A stretch of 9,813 nt of DNA from Thermoplasmatales archaeon (GCA_012522645.1 JAAYKC010000011.1:1-9813), one strand, 5' to 3'. Shown: positions 1-7,372, counted from the stretch's first letter. Translations and numbers: made by a program. Notes: generated by a model from the sequence alone, not told the origin.

Positions 1-308
1 ATTTCCCCGACAGGGAACTGGAGGTCGCCGTGATCGTGGGGATACCTTATGCGTTCATGAGCGTGAAGCAGAAGGCGCTGGTGCGGTACACGGACCTGAG
101 GCTGGGGAACGGATGGGAGAGGATCGTGGGAGCTCCCGCGGTCAGGAAGATCAGGCAGGCCCGGGGCAGGCTGATTCGCTCCGATGCAGACAGAGGGTTC
201 TGTGCTGTGCTGGACAGGCGGACAGCGGCACTGAAGGGATTCGATGCCGTGCCCTCCGGAGACCCTGCTTCGGACGCGGCGGCCTTCTTCTCCGGCAAAA
301 ACAATTAA
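1..308 (+). CDS. XPD/Rad3-family DNA helicase, C-terminal fragment
   Basis: This is the last 101 codons of a gene whose beginning lies outside the window; the reading frame is already open at base 3 and ends with TAA at 306-308. The visible protein reads through VAVIVGIPY, then QKALVRYTDLRLGNGWE, then QARGRLIRSDADRG and AVLDRR. In superfamily 2 iron-sulfur helicases of the XPD/Rad3/DinG group, the QxxGRxIR stretch is motif VI, which contacts ATP through its arginines, and the VGxPY segment follows motif V in helicase domain 2. Such enzymes unwind DNA 5' to 3' in repair. The Walker A box, the Fe-S cysteines and the DEAH box would be upstream and cannot be checked here. The tail after motif VI is short and rich in Ala, Asp and Gly. 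The carS gene begins 34 bases later, so co-transcription is possible. Family assignment is fairly sure; the exact subfamily (XPD against DinG-like) is not. Confidence 0.85.
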   Translation, partial: FPDRELEVAVIVGIPYAFMSVKQKALVRYTDLRLGNGWERIVGAPAVRKIRQARGRLIRSDADRGFCAVLDRRTAALKGFDAVPSGDPASDAAAFFSGKNN

Positions 309-342
309 ACCGTTGCCGTACCTTCCTCAGGTAAGGCAAAAC

Positions 343-915
343 ATGACCGCATGGGATATAGCATTGACAGTTCTGATAGGCATCTGGGTTTTCGTACCTG
401 CGCTCCTCCCAAATCCCGCCGCAGTGTTGTTCGGCGGCGGCAGGCCAATCGATTCCGGCAGGACCTGGAACGGGAAGCGGATATTGGGGGACGGCAAGAC
501 CTGGCGGGGCTTCTTCGGAGGAGGGTTCGCAGGAGTCGCCATAGGTCTGATACAGATCGGGATCGCATATCTGATCGGTTCTTCGGATCTGTGGGGATTC
601 GGTCCGTTCTGGTCCAATGTGGGGATCCTGTTCACGCTGTCCTTCGGTGCGGTCCTCGGGGACATGGGCGGATCCCTGATCAAGAGGCGCATGGGCAAGG
701 AGAGAGGGGCCGAGGTACCGATACTGGATCAATATGACTTCCTCATAGGTGCATTCCTTCTCACGGCGCTGTTCTATCCGAATTGGATATATTCGACCTA
801 CATAGGCGGATGGAGCATACTGGCACTTGTTGTCCTGCTGCTGGTCACGTACATCCTTCACAGAGTGGTCAACATAATAGGGTACAAGGCAGGTGTCAAG
901 AATGAGCCATGGTGA
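343..915 (+). CDS. carS: CDP-archaeol synthase (CTP:2,3-di-O-geranylgeranylglycerol-phosphate cytidylyltransferase)
   Basis: CarS activates unsaturated archaetidic acid with CTP to give CDP-archaeol, the precursor for adding polar head groups to archaeal ether lipids; it is an integral membrane enzyme. The 190-residue protein has the size and signatures of the family: a first hydrophobic span at about residues 5-23, then FGGGRPID (30-37), RTWNGKRILGDGKTWRGFFGG (about 40-60), further hydrophobic spans, and a CdsA-like cytoplasmic signature GDMGGSLIKRR (106-116) followed by DQYDF (129-133). Two more spans follow around residues 134-175. The ATG at 343 was chosen because the frame upstream overlaps the helicase gene with non-family sequence and because MTAWDIAL begins directly before the first membrane span; AGGTAAGG (329-336) may be a weak ribosome binding site. 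The end overlaps pyrE by 14 bases in another frame, implying one transcript. Confidence 0.93.
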   Translation: MTAWDIALTVLIGIWVFVPALLPNPAAVLFGGGRPIDSGRTWNGKRILGDGKTWRGFFGGGFAGVAIGLIQIGIAYLIGSSDLWGFGPFWSNVGILFTLSFGAVLGDMGGSLIKRRMGKERGAEVPILDQYDFLIGAFLLTALFYPNWIYSTYIGGWSILALVVLLLVTYILHRVVNIIGYKAGVKNEPW

Positions 916-1447
916 GGGAAGGCTGCCCAGGGCACTGAAGGAATGCGGTGCCCTGCAGTTCGGGGATTTCGTCCTGGCCTCCGGGGCCGGGAGCGAGTAT
1001 TACATTGACATAAAGAAAGCGTCCACGGACCCGGCGGTCCTGAGGATAATCGCAGAGAACATGGCCGTCAGGATGGAGGAGGACGGCATCAGACCGGACA
1101 GGCTCGCGGGAGTGGTCCTGGGGTCGGTGCCTCTGGCGGCCGCTCTGTCGCTCGAGACAGGGATCCCTTACGTCATGGTCCGGAAGGAGAAGAAGGACCA
1201 CGGGACGGGGAAGCTCATCGAAGGGGACCTTCGTGAAGGGGAGACGGTGCTCGTGATCGAGGATGTTGTCACATCCGCGGGATCCAGTATCTCGGCGATA
1301 GGCACTCTCAGGAAGGCCGGTGCGAATGTGACCGATATAATATCAGTGATAGACAGGGAGGCCGGCGGCAGAGAGGCGCTGGCGGACATAGGCGTCATCC
1401 TCCACCCGCTGATCACGGCATCCTTCATATTAGGCCGGGGGAGATGA
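902..1447 (+). CDS. pyrE: Orotate phosphoribosyltransferase
   Basis: PyrE joins orotate and PRPP to form orotidine 5'-monophosphate, the fifth step of de novo UMP synthesis, in the cytoplasm. The 181-residue protein is of the short archaeal type without a fused OMP decarboxylase. Visible signatures are the N-terminal substrate region FVLASG...YYIDIKK (23-39), the flexible catalytic loop RKEKKDHGTGKLIEG (94-108) with the Lys-rich KxxKxHG pattern expected of PyrE, and the PRPP-binding motif VIEDVVTSAGSS (118-129) with the paired acidic residues E120 and D121. I chose ATG 902 because AGGTG at 891-895 sits six bases before it; a GTG at 893 is possible but would destroy that spacing. The start lies inside the last codons of carS and the TGA is shared with the start of the uracil-DNA glycosylase gene (ATGA, 1444-1447), so translational coupling is likely on both sides. 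Confidence 0.94.
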   Translation: MSHGEGRLPRALKECGALQFGDFVLASGAGSEYYIDIKKASTDPAVLRIIAENMAVRMEEDGIRPDRLAGVVLGSVPLAAALSLETGIPYVMVRKEKKDHGTGKLIEGDLREGETVLVIEDVVTSAGSSISAIGTLRKAGANVTDIISVIDREAGGREALADIGVILHPLITASFILGRGR

Positions 1448-1980
1448 TGAGACCGGACCCGGACTGCAGGCTCTGCGGTCTGTGGGAGAACAGGATGAAC
1501 ATGGTCATGCCGTCAGGGGACCCGGATTCGAGGGTGGCACTCGTCGGGGAAGGTCCCGGGTCCGCAGAGGATGAGGCGGGCATCCCCTTCGTGGGAAGGT
1601 CGGGGAAGACCCTGATGCGGATACTCGCCGAAGCGGGAGTGGACCGCAGCGAGCTTCTGATAACGAACGCGGTCAAATGCAGGCCGCCCGGCAACAGGGA
1701 TCCGAAGACATCGGAGATGGAGGCATGCAGGCCGTTCCTGGAGCACGAACTGTCCAAATGCGAGATCGTCGTCGGTCTCGGGAGGTCGGCATGCAGGGAT
1801 CTGCTGGGATTCTCCGTCAATATGTCCGAGGTGGCCAACAGGGACATGACCCTCAGGATAGGGAACAGGGATGTCATATTCATACCGACATTCCATCCTG
1901 CCGCATGCGCCTACGGGAAGGCCGCACAGGACGGGCTGAGGATCACGGCAGAGCGGATAGCCAGGGAGCTGAGGCGATGA
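1444..1980 (+). CDS. Family 4 uracil-DNA glycosylase (4Fe-4S)
   Basis: This enzyme removes uracil from DNA, starting base excision repair of deaminated cytosine. The 178-residue product carries the full family 4 pattern: C8 and C11 (CRLC), then C79 in NAVKCRPPGNRDP and C95 fifteen residues further on, which are the four expected ligands of the iron-sulfur cluster; GEGPGSAEDEAGIPFVGRSG (35-54), the active-site and uracil-pocket region; and FHPAA (150-154), the C-terminal active-site motif. All key residues are present, so it looks active. The start overlaps the pyrE stop as ATGA; a second ATG follows immediately at 1447 and could serve instead, since the GGGGGAG just upstream is very close to the first one. 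The stop overlaps the next start in the same manner. In the family this type of enzyme is common in archaea and thermophiles that lack family 1 Ung. Confidence 0.94.
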   Translation: MMRPDPDCRLCGLWENRMNMVMPSGDPDSRVALVGEGPGSAEDEAGIPFVGRSGKTLMRILAEAGVDRSELLITNAVKCRPPGNRDPKTSEMEACRPFLEHELSKCEIVVGLGRSACRDLLGFSVNMSEVANRDMTLRIGNRDVIFIPTFHPAACAYGKAAQDGLRITAERIARELRR

Positions 1981-2756
1981 TAGCCTTCGCTTTGGACATG
2001 GACGGAACCGTCTACAAAGGGGAGAAGGCGATCCCGGGAGCGGCGGATTTCATATCATTCCTCAGGGAGAGAGGGATCCCCTTCGTCTTCCTGACCAACA
2101 ATTCGGCCCACGGCAGGGATTTCTATTTCAGGAGACTGAAGCGGATGGGATTCGACGTATCCCCGGACAATGTCCTGACGTCCGCCATAGCGACCGCAAG
2201 GTATCTGAGATCAGTCCATCCCGGGAAGAGCGTCTACCCTGTGGGAGTCGAGGATTTCGTGAAGGAGATCTCCGAGGCGGGCATAGAGATCAGCGAGGAC
2301 GACCCGGACATAGTCCTGCTTGCCTTCGACACGTCGATAACATATGAGAAGATCAACAAAGCATACCGGTTCCTGAAAGGCGGGGCGGCCTTCGTGGCAA
2401 CGCATCCCGACGACCTGTGCCCGACCGAGGACGGCTACGACATAGACATCGGGCCGTTCATAAGGATGTTCGAGTCCATGACCGGGACCGATGCCGAGGT
2501 GGTGGGAAAGCCCAACCGCCGAATGCTTGAGATGGCGGCGGAGGAGATGGGCGTCAGCCCCGGTGACGTGATAATGGTGGGCGACCGCCTCTACACGGAT
2601 ATGATGATGGCGGAGAACGCCGGTACGAGGGCCGTTCTCGTCCTTTCGGGCGAGGCAACGAGAGAGGATCTCAGAGCCTCGGGCCTGGCACCTGTCGCCG
2701 TAGTGGACTCGGTGGCAGAAATACCCTGTTTGATAGAGAAATCGGTCCTTCGCTAG
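1977..2756 (+). CDS. HAD-superfamily hydrolase, subfamily IIA (NagD/UmpH-like phosphatase)
   Basis: The 259-residue protein is a haloacid dehalogenase-type phosphatase. Motif I is DMDGTVYKG (7-15) with nucleophile D7 and acid/base D9; motif II is LTNNS (39-43); motif III is the Lys of VGKPN (K178); motif IV is GDRLYTD (202-208) with Mg-binding D203 and D208. The type IIA cap lies between motifs II and III, as in NagD, p-nitrophenyl phosphatases and phosphoglycolate phosphatases. The substrate cannot be read from the sequence. The position after pyrE and a uracil-DNA glycosylase suggests, but does not prove, a nucleotide monophosphate or another housekeeping phosphate ester. ATG 1977 overlaps the previous TGA (ATGA). 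The gene ends in TAG, and the 259-residue length is normal for the family, so TAG acts as a true stop here. Confidence 0.9.
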   Translation: MIAFALDMDGTVYKGEKAIPGAADFISFLRERGIPFVFLTNNSAHGRDFYFRRLKRMGFDVSPDNVLTSAIATARYLRSVHPGKSVYPVGVEDFVKEISEAGIEISEDDPDIVLLAFDTSITYEKINKAYRFLKGGAAFVATHPDDLCPTEDGYDIDIGPFIRMFESMTGTDAEVVGKPNRRMLEMAAEEMGVSPGDVIMVGDRLYTDMMMAENAGTRAVLVLSGEATREDLRASGLAPVAVVDSVAEIPCLIEKSVLR

Positions 2757-2776
2757 AGCCAGCACGGGCACTTCTT

Positions 2777-2792
2777 CAAAAATCTATTTATA
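2777..2792 (+). promoter_or_regulatory. TATA box and likely BRE for the smc-scpAB operon
   Basis: The short AT-rich patch contains CTATTTATA (2784-2792) in an otherwise GC-rich sequence, preceded by an A-rich stretch CAAAAAT (2777-2783) where the TFB recognition element would lie. With the usual archaeal spacing of about 25 bases, transcription would begin near 2813-2817, giving smc a leader of roughly 70 bases. The position and composition are seen; the start site is inferred. Confidence 0.7.
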
Positions 2793-2795
2793 CCG

Positions 2796-2801
2796 TTTTT
2801 T
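2796..2801 (+). terminator. Possible oligo-T terminator of the carS-pyrE-UDG-HAD transcript
   Basis: A run of six T residues lies 40 bases after the HAD stop codon, between the smc TATA box and its predicted transcription start. Archaeal RNA polymerase can terminate at T runs without a hairpin, and this is the only run of six or more T I noticed in the 3' flank of this gene cluster. It is short, so termination may be partial, and it may equally be a chance part of the promoter. Confidence 0.35.
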
Positions 2802-2851
2802 GCGATAGCATATCGTCTGTGCGAGCAGGCAATGGGATGCAAAAGGAGCCG

Positions 2852-2880
2852 GGCTCCGAGCCGTCCCCCAAAAGGGGTGA
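2852..2880 (+). promoter_or_regulatory. smc leader hairpins, one covering the ribosome binding site
   Basis: Two small perfect inverted repeats lie side by side in the predicted smc leader. The first pairs GGCT (2852-2855) with AGCC (2859-2862). The second pairs CCCC (2866-2869) with GGGG (2874-2877) around an AAAA loop. The GGGG arm is the front half of GGGGTGA (2874-2880), the ribosome binding site for the GTG start at 2885. If formed, the stem would mask that site. The pairing is visible in the sequence; a regulatory effect is inferred. Confidence 0.4.
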
Positions 2881-2884
2881 ACGA

Positions 2885-5800
2885 GTGTACTTAAAGCAGA
2901 TTGAGCTGGAGAACTTCAAATCCTTCGGGGGTAAGATGACGATACCCCTGGTCGAGGGATACATAGCTGTGACCGGACCGAACGGATCGGGGAAGTCTAA
3001 CATAACCGATGCGATCCTCTTCGTCCTGGGGCCGAAGAGCTCCAAGGCCATCAGGGCCGGCAGGCTCACCGACCTGATCTTCGACGGAGGCAAGAGCAAG
3101 AACAGGGCCGAGTACACCAAGGTCTCCCTCGTATTCGACAATACCGACCGGATGATATCCTGGGATTCCGACACTGTGAAGCTGACCAGGCTGGTCAGGT
3201 TCGCCTCCGACGGCGAGAATTACAATTCATACTTCTATGTCAATGACCAGAAATCATCCATGGGCGAGTTCGACAGCCTCCTTACCCGGGCCAGGATAAG
3301 CGCTGACGGGTACAACATGGTGCAGCAGGGGGACGTCACAAGGATCGTCTCCATGGGCAATATAGAGAGAAGACGTGTCGTGGATTCGATATCGGGGATA
3401 GCCAGTTACGATGAGGACATCTCCAAGGCCGCCGGCGAGAAGCAGGAGGCGGAGATGAACCTTGACCGCATAAGCATAGTGATAGGCGAGCTGGAGAAGC
3501 AGCTGGATCAGCTCGAGAAGGACAAGGAGTCCGCCAGGAAGTATCTGGAGGCCCAGCGCCGCATGGAGATGGCGAAAGGCCAGTCCGTTTACAGGCAGCT
3601 GGAGACGGCGGAGGCAGATCTCGAGTACACGAAAGAGCAGATATCCGCTCACGAGAACGAGATATCCGGGCTCAGGGAAAAGAGAGAAGGGCTCCGGAAC
3701 CGCATAACCGAACTGGAGGGCGAGATCCGGGACAAGGAGGCCGAGATCGAGGCTCAGGTCGGTCCGGAGTACAAGACCCTCAAGGATAACATAGAATCCG
3801 TCAAGATATCGATGGCCACATTCGCCGACCGAATGGACAGGGCATCCGACGACAAGGCTGAGCAGGAGGAGGCGCTGAGCACGGCCGGGCAGATGCTGAG
3901 CGAGGCTGAGAGCAGTGCGCAGTCCTGCAGCAGGGAGACAGAGGACAATGAGATCGCCCTCAGGGCCAAAAGCGGGGAGCTTGAGGAAGCCAGGGCCGAG
4001 GCGGCCCGCATAAGCGAGGAGATGAGCAGCAAGGGCGGGGAGCACACCGAGCTCCAGGAGCGGCTGGTCAGGGTAGAGAGGGACATCGATGAGAAGGGAG
4101 CCGCAGAGCACAAGGCCAGCATAGAGGCGTCGAAGGCCGCGGCGGCAGAGGAGGACGCATCACGGGCACTCGCATCCCTGGAGGAGCAGGCCAACAGCGC
4201 GGGCTTCGAGATAAAGGACTGCGAATGGAGCATCAGGAAGGCGAAGGAGGAAGCGGGCCCCGTCTCCGACGTCAGGACCATGACCGAGAAGATATTGGCC
4301 GCCAAGAGGCAGGAGGCGGAGCTGGAGAAGCAGGAGGGTGAGATCAACAGCGCCATACGCAGGATAAGCGATGAGTACAACAGCCTGCTGGCGGAGAAGA
4401 AGGTCACCGAGCGCGCATCCAGAGGCGCCAATGCAGTGACGGCGGTCCTGGAGATGAGGGACAAGGGCGCACTGAGGGGAATACACGGGACGATAATGGA
4501 GCTGGGGACCGTGGACCCGGAGTACGAGACGGCACTGTCCACGGCCGCAGGCGGCAGGATGCAGGCCATCGTGGTCGATGACGATCAGGTGGCCGCGGAT
4601 GCGATAGCGGCTCTGAAGAAGGGCAATCTGGGGAGGGCGACGTTCCTCCCCCTCAACAAGATGATGGACGGCAAGCCCAGGGCCAAGGCGATAATGGCAG
4701 TCAAGGATTCAGAGGGGTACGCCATAGACCTGGTGAGCTTCGATGAGAAGTACAGGTCCGCATTCTGGTATGTCTTCGGGGACACGCTGGTGGTCAAGAG
4801 CATGGATCAGGGAAGGCACCTCATGGGCGGCATAAGGATAGTCACCATGGACGGGGACCTGATAGAGGCCTCCGGAGCCATGGTCGGCGGTGCCGTCAGC
4901 AAGCAGAACGCCCTGAGGTTCGGAAGCTCGTCACAATCACGGCTGGACACGGTATCGGCGGAGCTGAGGGCAGCCAACGACACCCTGGATGCGCTCCGCA
5001 TCAAACTGAGGGAGCTGCGGGACTCTATTCGGGAAATGGACAATCAGATGAGGTCCGTCAGCGCAGGCAGCCTGGAGCTGCAGAGCAAGCTCGGGAAGCT
5101 GGAGGCTCAGCTGAAGGAGCTCAATGATAACAGGAAGCGTCTTACGGCCGAGGCCGGGATGAAGAAGGAGATTCTCACCGGGGCCGAGAGGGCCAACTCC
5201 GAAGCGGCATCGGAGCTTGCGAGGCTGTCATCGGAATTGGAAGGTCTCAGGGCAGAGCGCACCGCCATAAGGGACCGCATAGCGGAGATAGCCCCTGCCG
5301 AGATGCAGGAAAGGATCCAGAGGGTGAGGGATTCCGTATACGAGCTCACGAATCAGGTATCGGATCTCACCACGGAGAAGGCCACCCTGGCAGCGGAGAA
5401 GTCCGGCCACGACAGCCGCATCTCTTCGGTTAAGGCCGAGATCATCAAGATCGGCAAGAAGATAGATCTGGATATTGAGGCGATACAGAACGCATCGGCG
5501 GAGAGGGATAAGAAGAGACTGGAGCTGGATGCCCTCAGGATAATCGAGGCGGAGATGGAGAGTGGCATAAAGGACCTGCGCGAAGCCAAGGAGAGCCTTC
5601 TGGAGAGCAAGATCAAGGCGGAAGGGCAGAGGGACAACGTCTCGGAGAAGATAGAGACGAAAACGTCCTTCAAGATGAGCCTGGAGGCCAAGATCGCCAT
5701 AACCGAGGAGAATATCCGTCAGCTGAGAGAGGACGTCTCTCAGATAGGGTTCGAAGTGGAGCGTCCGATACCGTCAGAGGAGGAGCTGCGCCGCACGATA

Positions 5801-6487
5801 AGGTCCTGTGAGACCATCATGTCCAGGATGGGACAGGTCAATCTGCGCGCCATAGAGGATTACGAGGAGAAGAAGATCAGATATGACGATCTGACGGCGG
5901 ACATAGGGAAGCTCAATTCCCAGATCAGGGAACTGGATGAACTTGTCGCATCCCTCAATTCCAAGAAGAAAGGTCTCTTCATGGAGTCATACGGGGGAAT
6001 AGACAGCAATTTCAGGAAGATCTATGCGGAGCTCTCCGGGGGAGGGGAGGCGTTCATGAAACTGGAGGACGAGGAGGACCCGTTCCGGGGCGGACTGGAG
6101 ATAAACGCCAAGCCTAAGAACGGGAAGCTGCTGAGACTCGAGTCGCTGTCGGGAGGGGAGAAGACCCTGACCGCACTGGCGTTCATATTCGCAATACAGG
6201 AGCATCAGCCGTCGCCGTTCTACGTCCTTGATGAAGTGGACATGTTCCTGGATTCGGTCAATGCCGAGATGGTCGCCAACCGCATAAGGAAGAGCTCGGA
6301 GACGGCGCAGTTCCTGCAGGTCTCCTTAAGGAAGGTCACCCTGGCGTTGGCACAGCACCTGATCGGGGTGACGAGGCAGCCGAACGGATACAGCAAGATC
6401 ATAATACAGCCGGACTTCGAAGAAGTATCCAAGTACGAGAGCGAAGCACTGGCGCAAAAACAGGAAACGAAGGAAGAGGTGGGATGA
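2885..6487 (+). CDS. smc: Chromosome segregation ATPase SMC
   Basis: SMC is the long coiled-coil ATPase of the condensin complex that compacts and helps segregate chromosomes. The 1200-residue product has the full layout: N-terminal ATPase half with Walker A GPNGSGKSN (31-39) and Q-loop residues Q147/Q148; a first coiled-coil arm, about 165-520; a glycine-bearing hinge dimerisation domain, about 525-675, with MVGGAVSK near its end; a returning coiled coil, about 680-1035; and the C-terminal ATPase half with signature LSGGEK (1088-1093) and Walker B YVLDEVD (1113-1119). The switch region reads QVSLRK, as in archaeal and eukaryotic SMCs, where many bacterial SMCs have a His. GTG 2885 was chosen because the protein then starts YLKQIELENFKSF, the standard SMC N-terminus, and GGGGTGA precedes it by four bases. 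An in-frame ATG at 2837 would add 16 residues without family resemblance. Confidence 0.97.
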   Translation: MYLKQIELENFKSFGGKMTIPLVEGYIAVTGPNGSGKSNITDAILFVLGPKSSKAIRAGRLTDLIFDGGKSKNRAEYTKVSLVFDNTDRMISWDSDTVKLTRLVRFASDGENYNSYFYVNDQKSSMGEFDSLLTRARISADGYNMVQQGDVTRIVSMGNIERRRVVDSISGIASYDEDISKAAGEKQEAEMNLDRISIVIGELEKQLDQLEKDKESARKYLEAQRRMEMAKGQSVYRQLETAEADLEYTKEQISAHENEISGLREKREGLRNRITELEGEIRDKEAEIEAQVGPEYKTLKDNIESVKISMATFADRMDRASDDKAEQEEALSTAGQMLSEAESSAQSCSRETEDNEIALRAKSGELEEARAEAARISEEMSSKGGEHTELQERLVRVERDIDEKGAAEHKASIEASKAAAAEEDASRALASLEEQANSAGFEIKDCEWSIRKAKEEAGPVSDVRTMTEKILAAKRQEAELEKQEGEINSAIRRISDEYNSLLAEKKVTERASRGANAVTAVLEMRDKGALRGIHGTIMELGTVDPEYETALSTAAGGRMQAIVVDDDQVAADAIAALKKGNLGRATFLPLNKMMDGKPRAKAIMAVKDSEGYAIDLVSFDEKYRSAFWYVFGDTLVVKSMDQGRHLMGGIRIVTMDGDLIEASGAMVGGAVSKQNALRFGSSSQSRLDTVSAELRAANDTLDALRIKLRELRDSIREMDNQMRSVSAGSLELQSKLGKLEAQLKELNDNRKRLTAEAGMKKEILTGAERANSEAASELARLSSELEGLRAERTAIRDRIAEIAPAEMQERIQRVRDSVYELTNQVSDLTTEKATLAAEKSGHDSRISSVKAEIIKIGKKIDLDIEAIQNASAERDKKRLELDALRIIEAEMESGIKDLREAKESLLESKIKAEGQRDNVSEKIETKTSFKMSLEAKIAITEENIRQLREDVSQIGFEVERPIPSEEELRRTIRSCETIMSRMGQVNLRAIEDYEEKKIRYDDLTADIGKLNSQIRELDELVASLNSKKKGLFMESYGGIDSNFRKIYAELSGGGEAFMKLEDEEDPFRGGLEINAKPKNGKLLRLESLSGGEKTLTALAFIFAIQEHQPSPFYVLDEVDMFLDSVNAEMVANRIRKSSETAQFLQVSLRKVTLALAQHLIGVTRQPNGYSKIIIQPDFEEVSKYESEALAQKQETKEEVG

Positions 6488-6490
6488 GAA

Positions 6491-7372
6491 ATGAATGGGG
6501 ATGCACAGACGAGTGACGTGATGCAACAGCACCTTATCTATCACAAGGCGCTGATCGATGACAACGTCGGGAACGAGAGAGTGAACAAATACATCAGGAT
6601 CCTGGGGGAAAGCGACAGTCTTAAGCTTGAGGACCCCACGGACGAGGCCATAAGATCGATATTCAGCCTCGTTTTCGAGAATCATCTGGACCCATGGGAG
6701 ATAGACCTCCATGAGTTCGTCAGGCTCTACTCATCCAAGGTCGAGAAGAATGATTATGACATGATCGTCGCCGGGAAGCTGGTGCTCATGGCATGGAAGA
6801 TCCTCAGGATGCAGTCCGACAGGACCAGGGAGGCATCCGAATCCGCAGAGGAGGAGGACGGTTTCCTCTTCGGCATGGATGCGGACTTCTTCGCCGACGA
6901 GCTCTATATTCCCTCGGTGCCATCCGTAAGCTTCGCACCCGTCGTCCGCAGGGAATCCGTCAGGCCGGTGACCATGATGGAGCTCCTGAACGCCTTCGAG
7001 GACGCCCGCGAGGAGATGGAGGTCCATGCGGAGAGGGAGCGTCTGAAACTGGAACTCAAGGCCAAGGCGCCCAGGAAGTTCGACAACAAGGCCCACGATG
7101 AGGATGACGAGAGGGATGTGGAGTTCGTATATGAGAAGATACAGAAGCTGGGCGCAGGGGAGATGCTGCTCAGTGATCTGTACACGACGGATACGCTGAT
7201 GAACATCAAGATCTTCCTGGCGGTGCTGCACCTGGTAAGGGACGGCAAGCTGTCCGTAAGGCAGGAGGAGCTTCCCTACGGGGAAGTGTACATCGAGCTC
7301 AAGGTCGAATGGGCCGCAGGCACGGTCGAGGACGCATCTCCGGAAGCGGTGGTACACGAGGCGGTGATCTGA
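6491..7372 (+). CDS. scpA: Segregation and condensation protein A (kleisin)
   Basis: ScpA is the kleisin subunit that bridges the two SMC heads and recruits ScpB, closing the condensin ring. The 293-residue protein shows the expected N-terminal domain with NHLDPWEIDLHEFVRLY (about 57-73) followed by AGKLVLMAWKILRMQS, helices that contact the SMC neck in characterised kleisins. A long acidic, Phe-rich linker occupies about 115-160, and a charged helix about 165-200. The C-terminal winged helix, FLAVLHLVRDGKLSVRQEE (about 248-266), is the part that binds the SMC head cap. ATG 6491 lies three bases after the smc stop and nine bases after GAGGTG (6476-6481), so the ribosome binding site is inside the smc gene. 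An ATG at 6521 (MQQHLIYHKAL) is a plausible alternative start. Neighbouring smc and scpB confirm the assignment. Confidence 0.93.
   Translation: MNGDAQTSDVMQQHLIYHKALIDDNVGNERVNKYIRILGESDSLKLEDPTDEAIRSIFSLVFENHLDPWEIDLHEFVRLYSSKVEKNDYDMIVAGKLVLMAWKILRMQSDRTREASESAEEEDGFLFGMDADFFADELYIPSVPSVSFAPVVRRESVRPVTMMELLNAFEDAREEMEVHAERERLKLELKAKAPRKFDNKAHDEDDERDVEFVYEKIQKLGAGEMLLSDLYTTDTLMNIKIFLAVLHLVRDGKLSVRQEELPYGEVYIELKVEWAAGTVEDASPEAVVHEAVI

Noticed and set aside
297..310. AT-rich patch at the helicase stop codon as a carS promoter
   Set aside because: AATTAAAC is a poor match to the TATA boxes at smc and lsm, and the adjacent genes look like a continuing operon; too weak to list as a feature.
151..861. 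Minus-strand open frame of 236 codons opposite carS
   Set aside because: It is antisense to the well-supported carS and helicase genes, and its product shows no family signature; it is a shadow of GC-rich codon use.
1677..1976. In-frame extension of the HAD gene upstream by 100 codons
   Set aside because: It overlaps the uracil-DNA glycosylase in another frame, its sequence is not phosphatase-like, and motif I of HAD proteins belongs near the N-terminus, as it does with ATG 1977.
2819..2884. 22-residue N-terminal extension of SMC from GTG 2819
   Set aside because: The extra residues do not resemble any SMC N-terminus, and the transcript is predicted to begin about there. GTG 2885 has the GGGGTGA site and the canonical beginning.
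3254..4111. Long open frame of 285 codons on the minus strand inside smc, and another at 3754-4569
   Set aside because: They lie fully antisense to the certain SMC coding sequence. The products are low-complexity Leu/Ser-rich strings caused by the coiled-coil codon pattern, with no recognisable domain or ribosome binding site.
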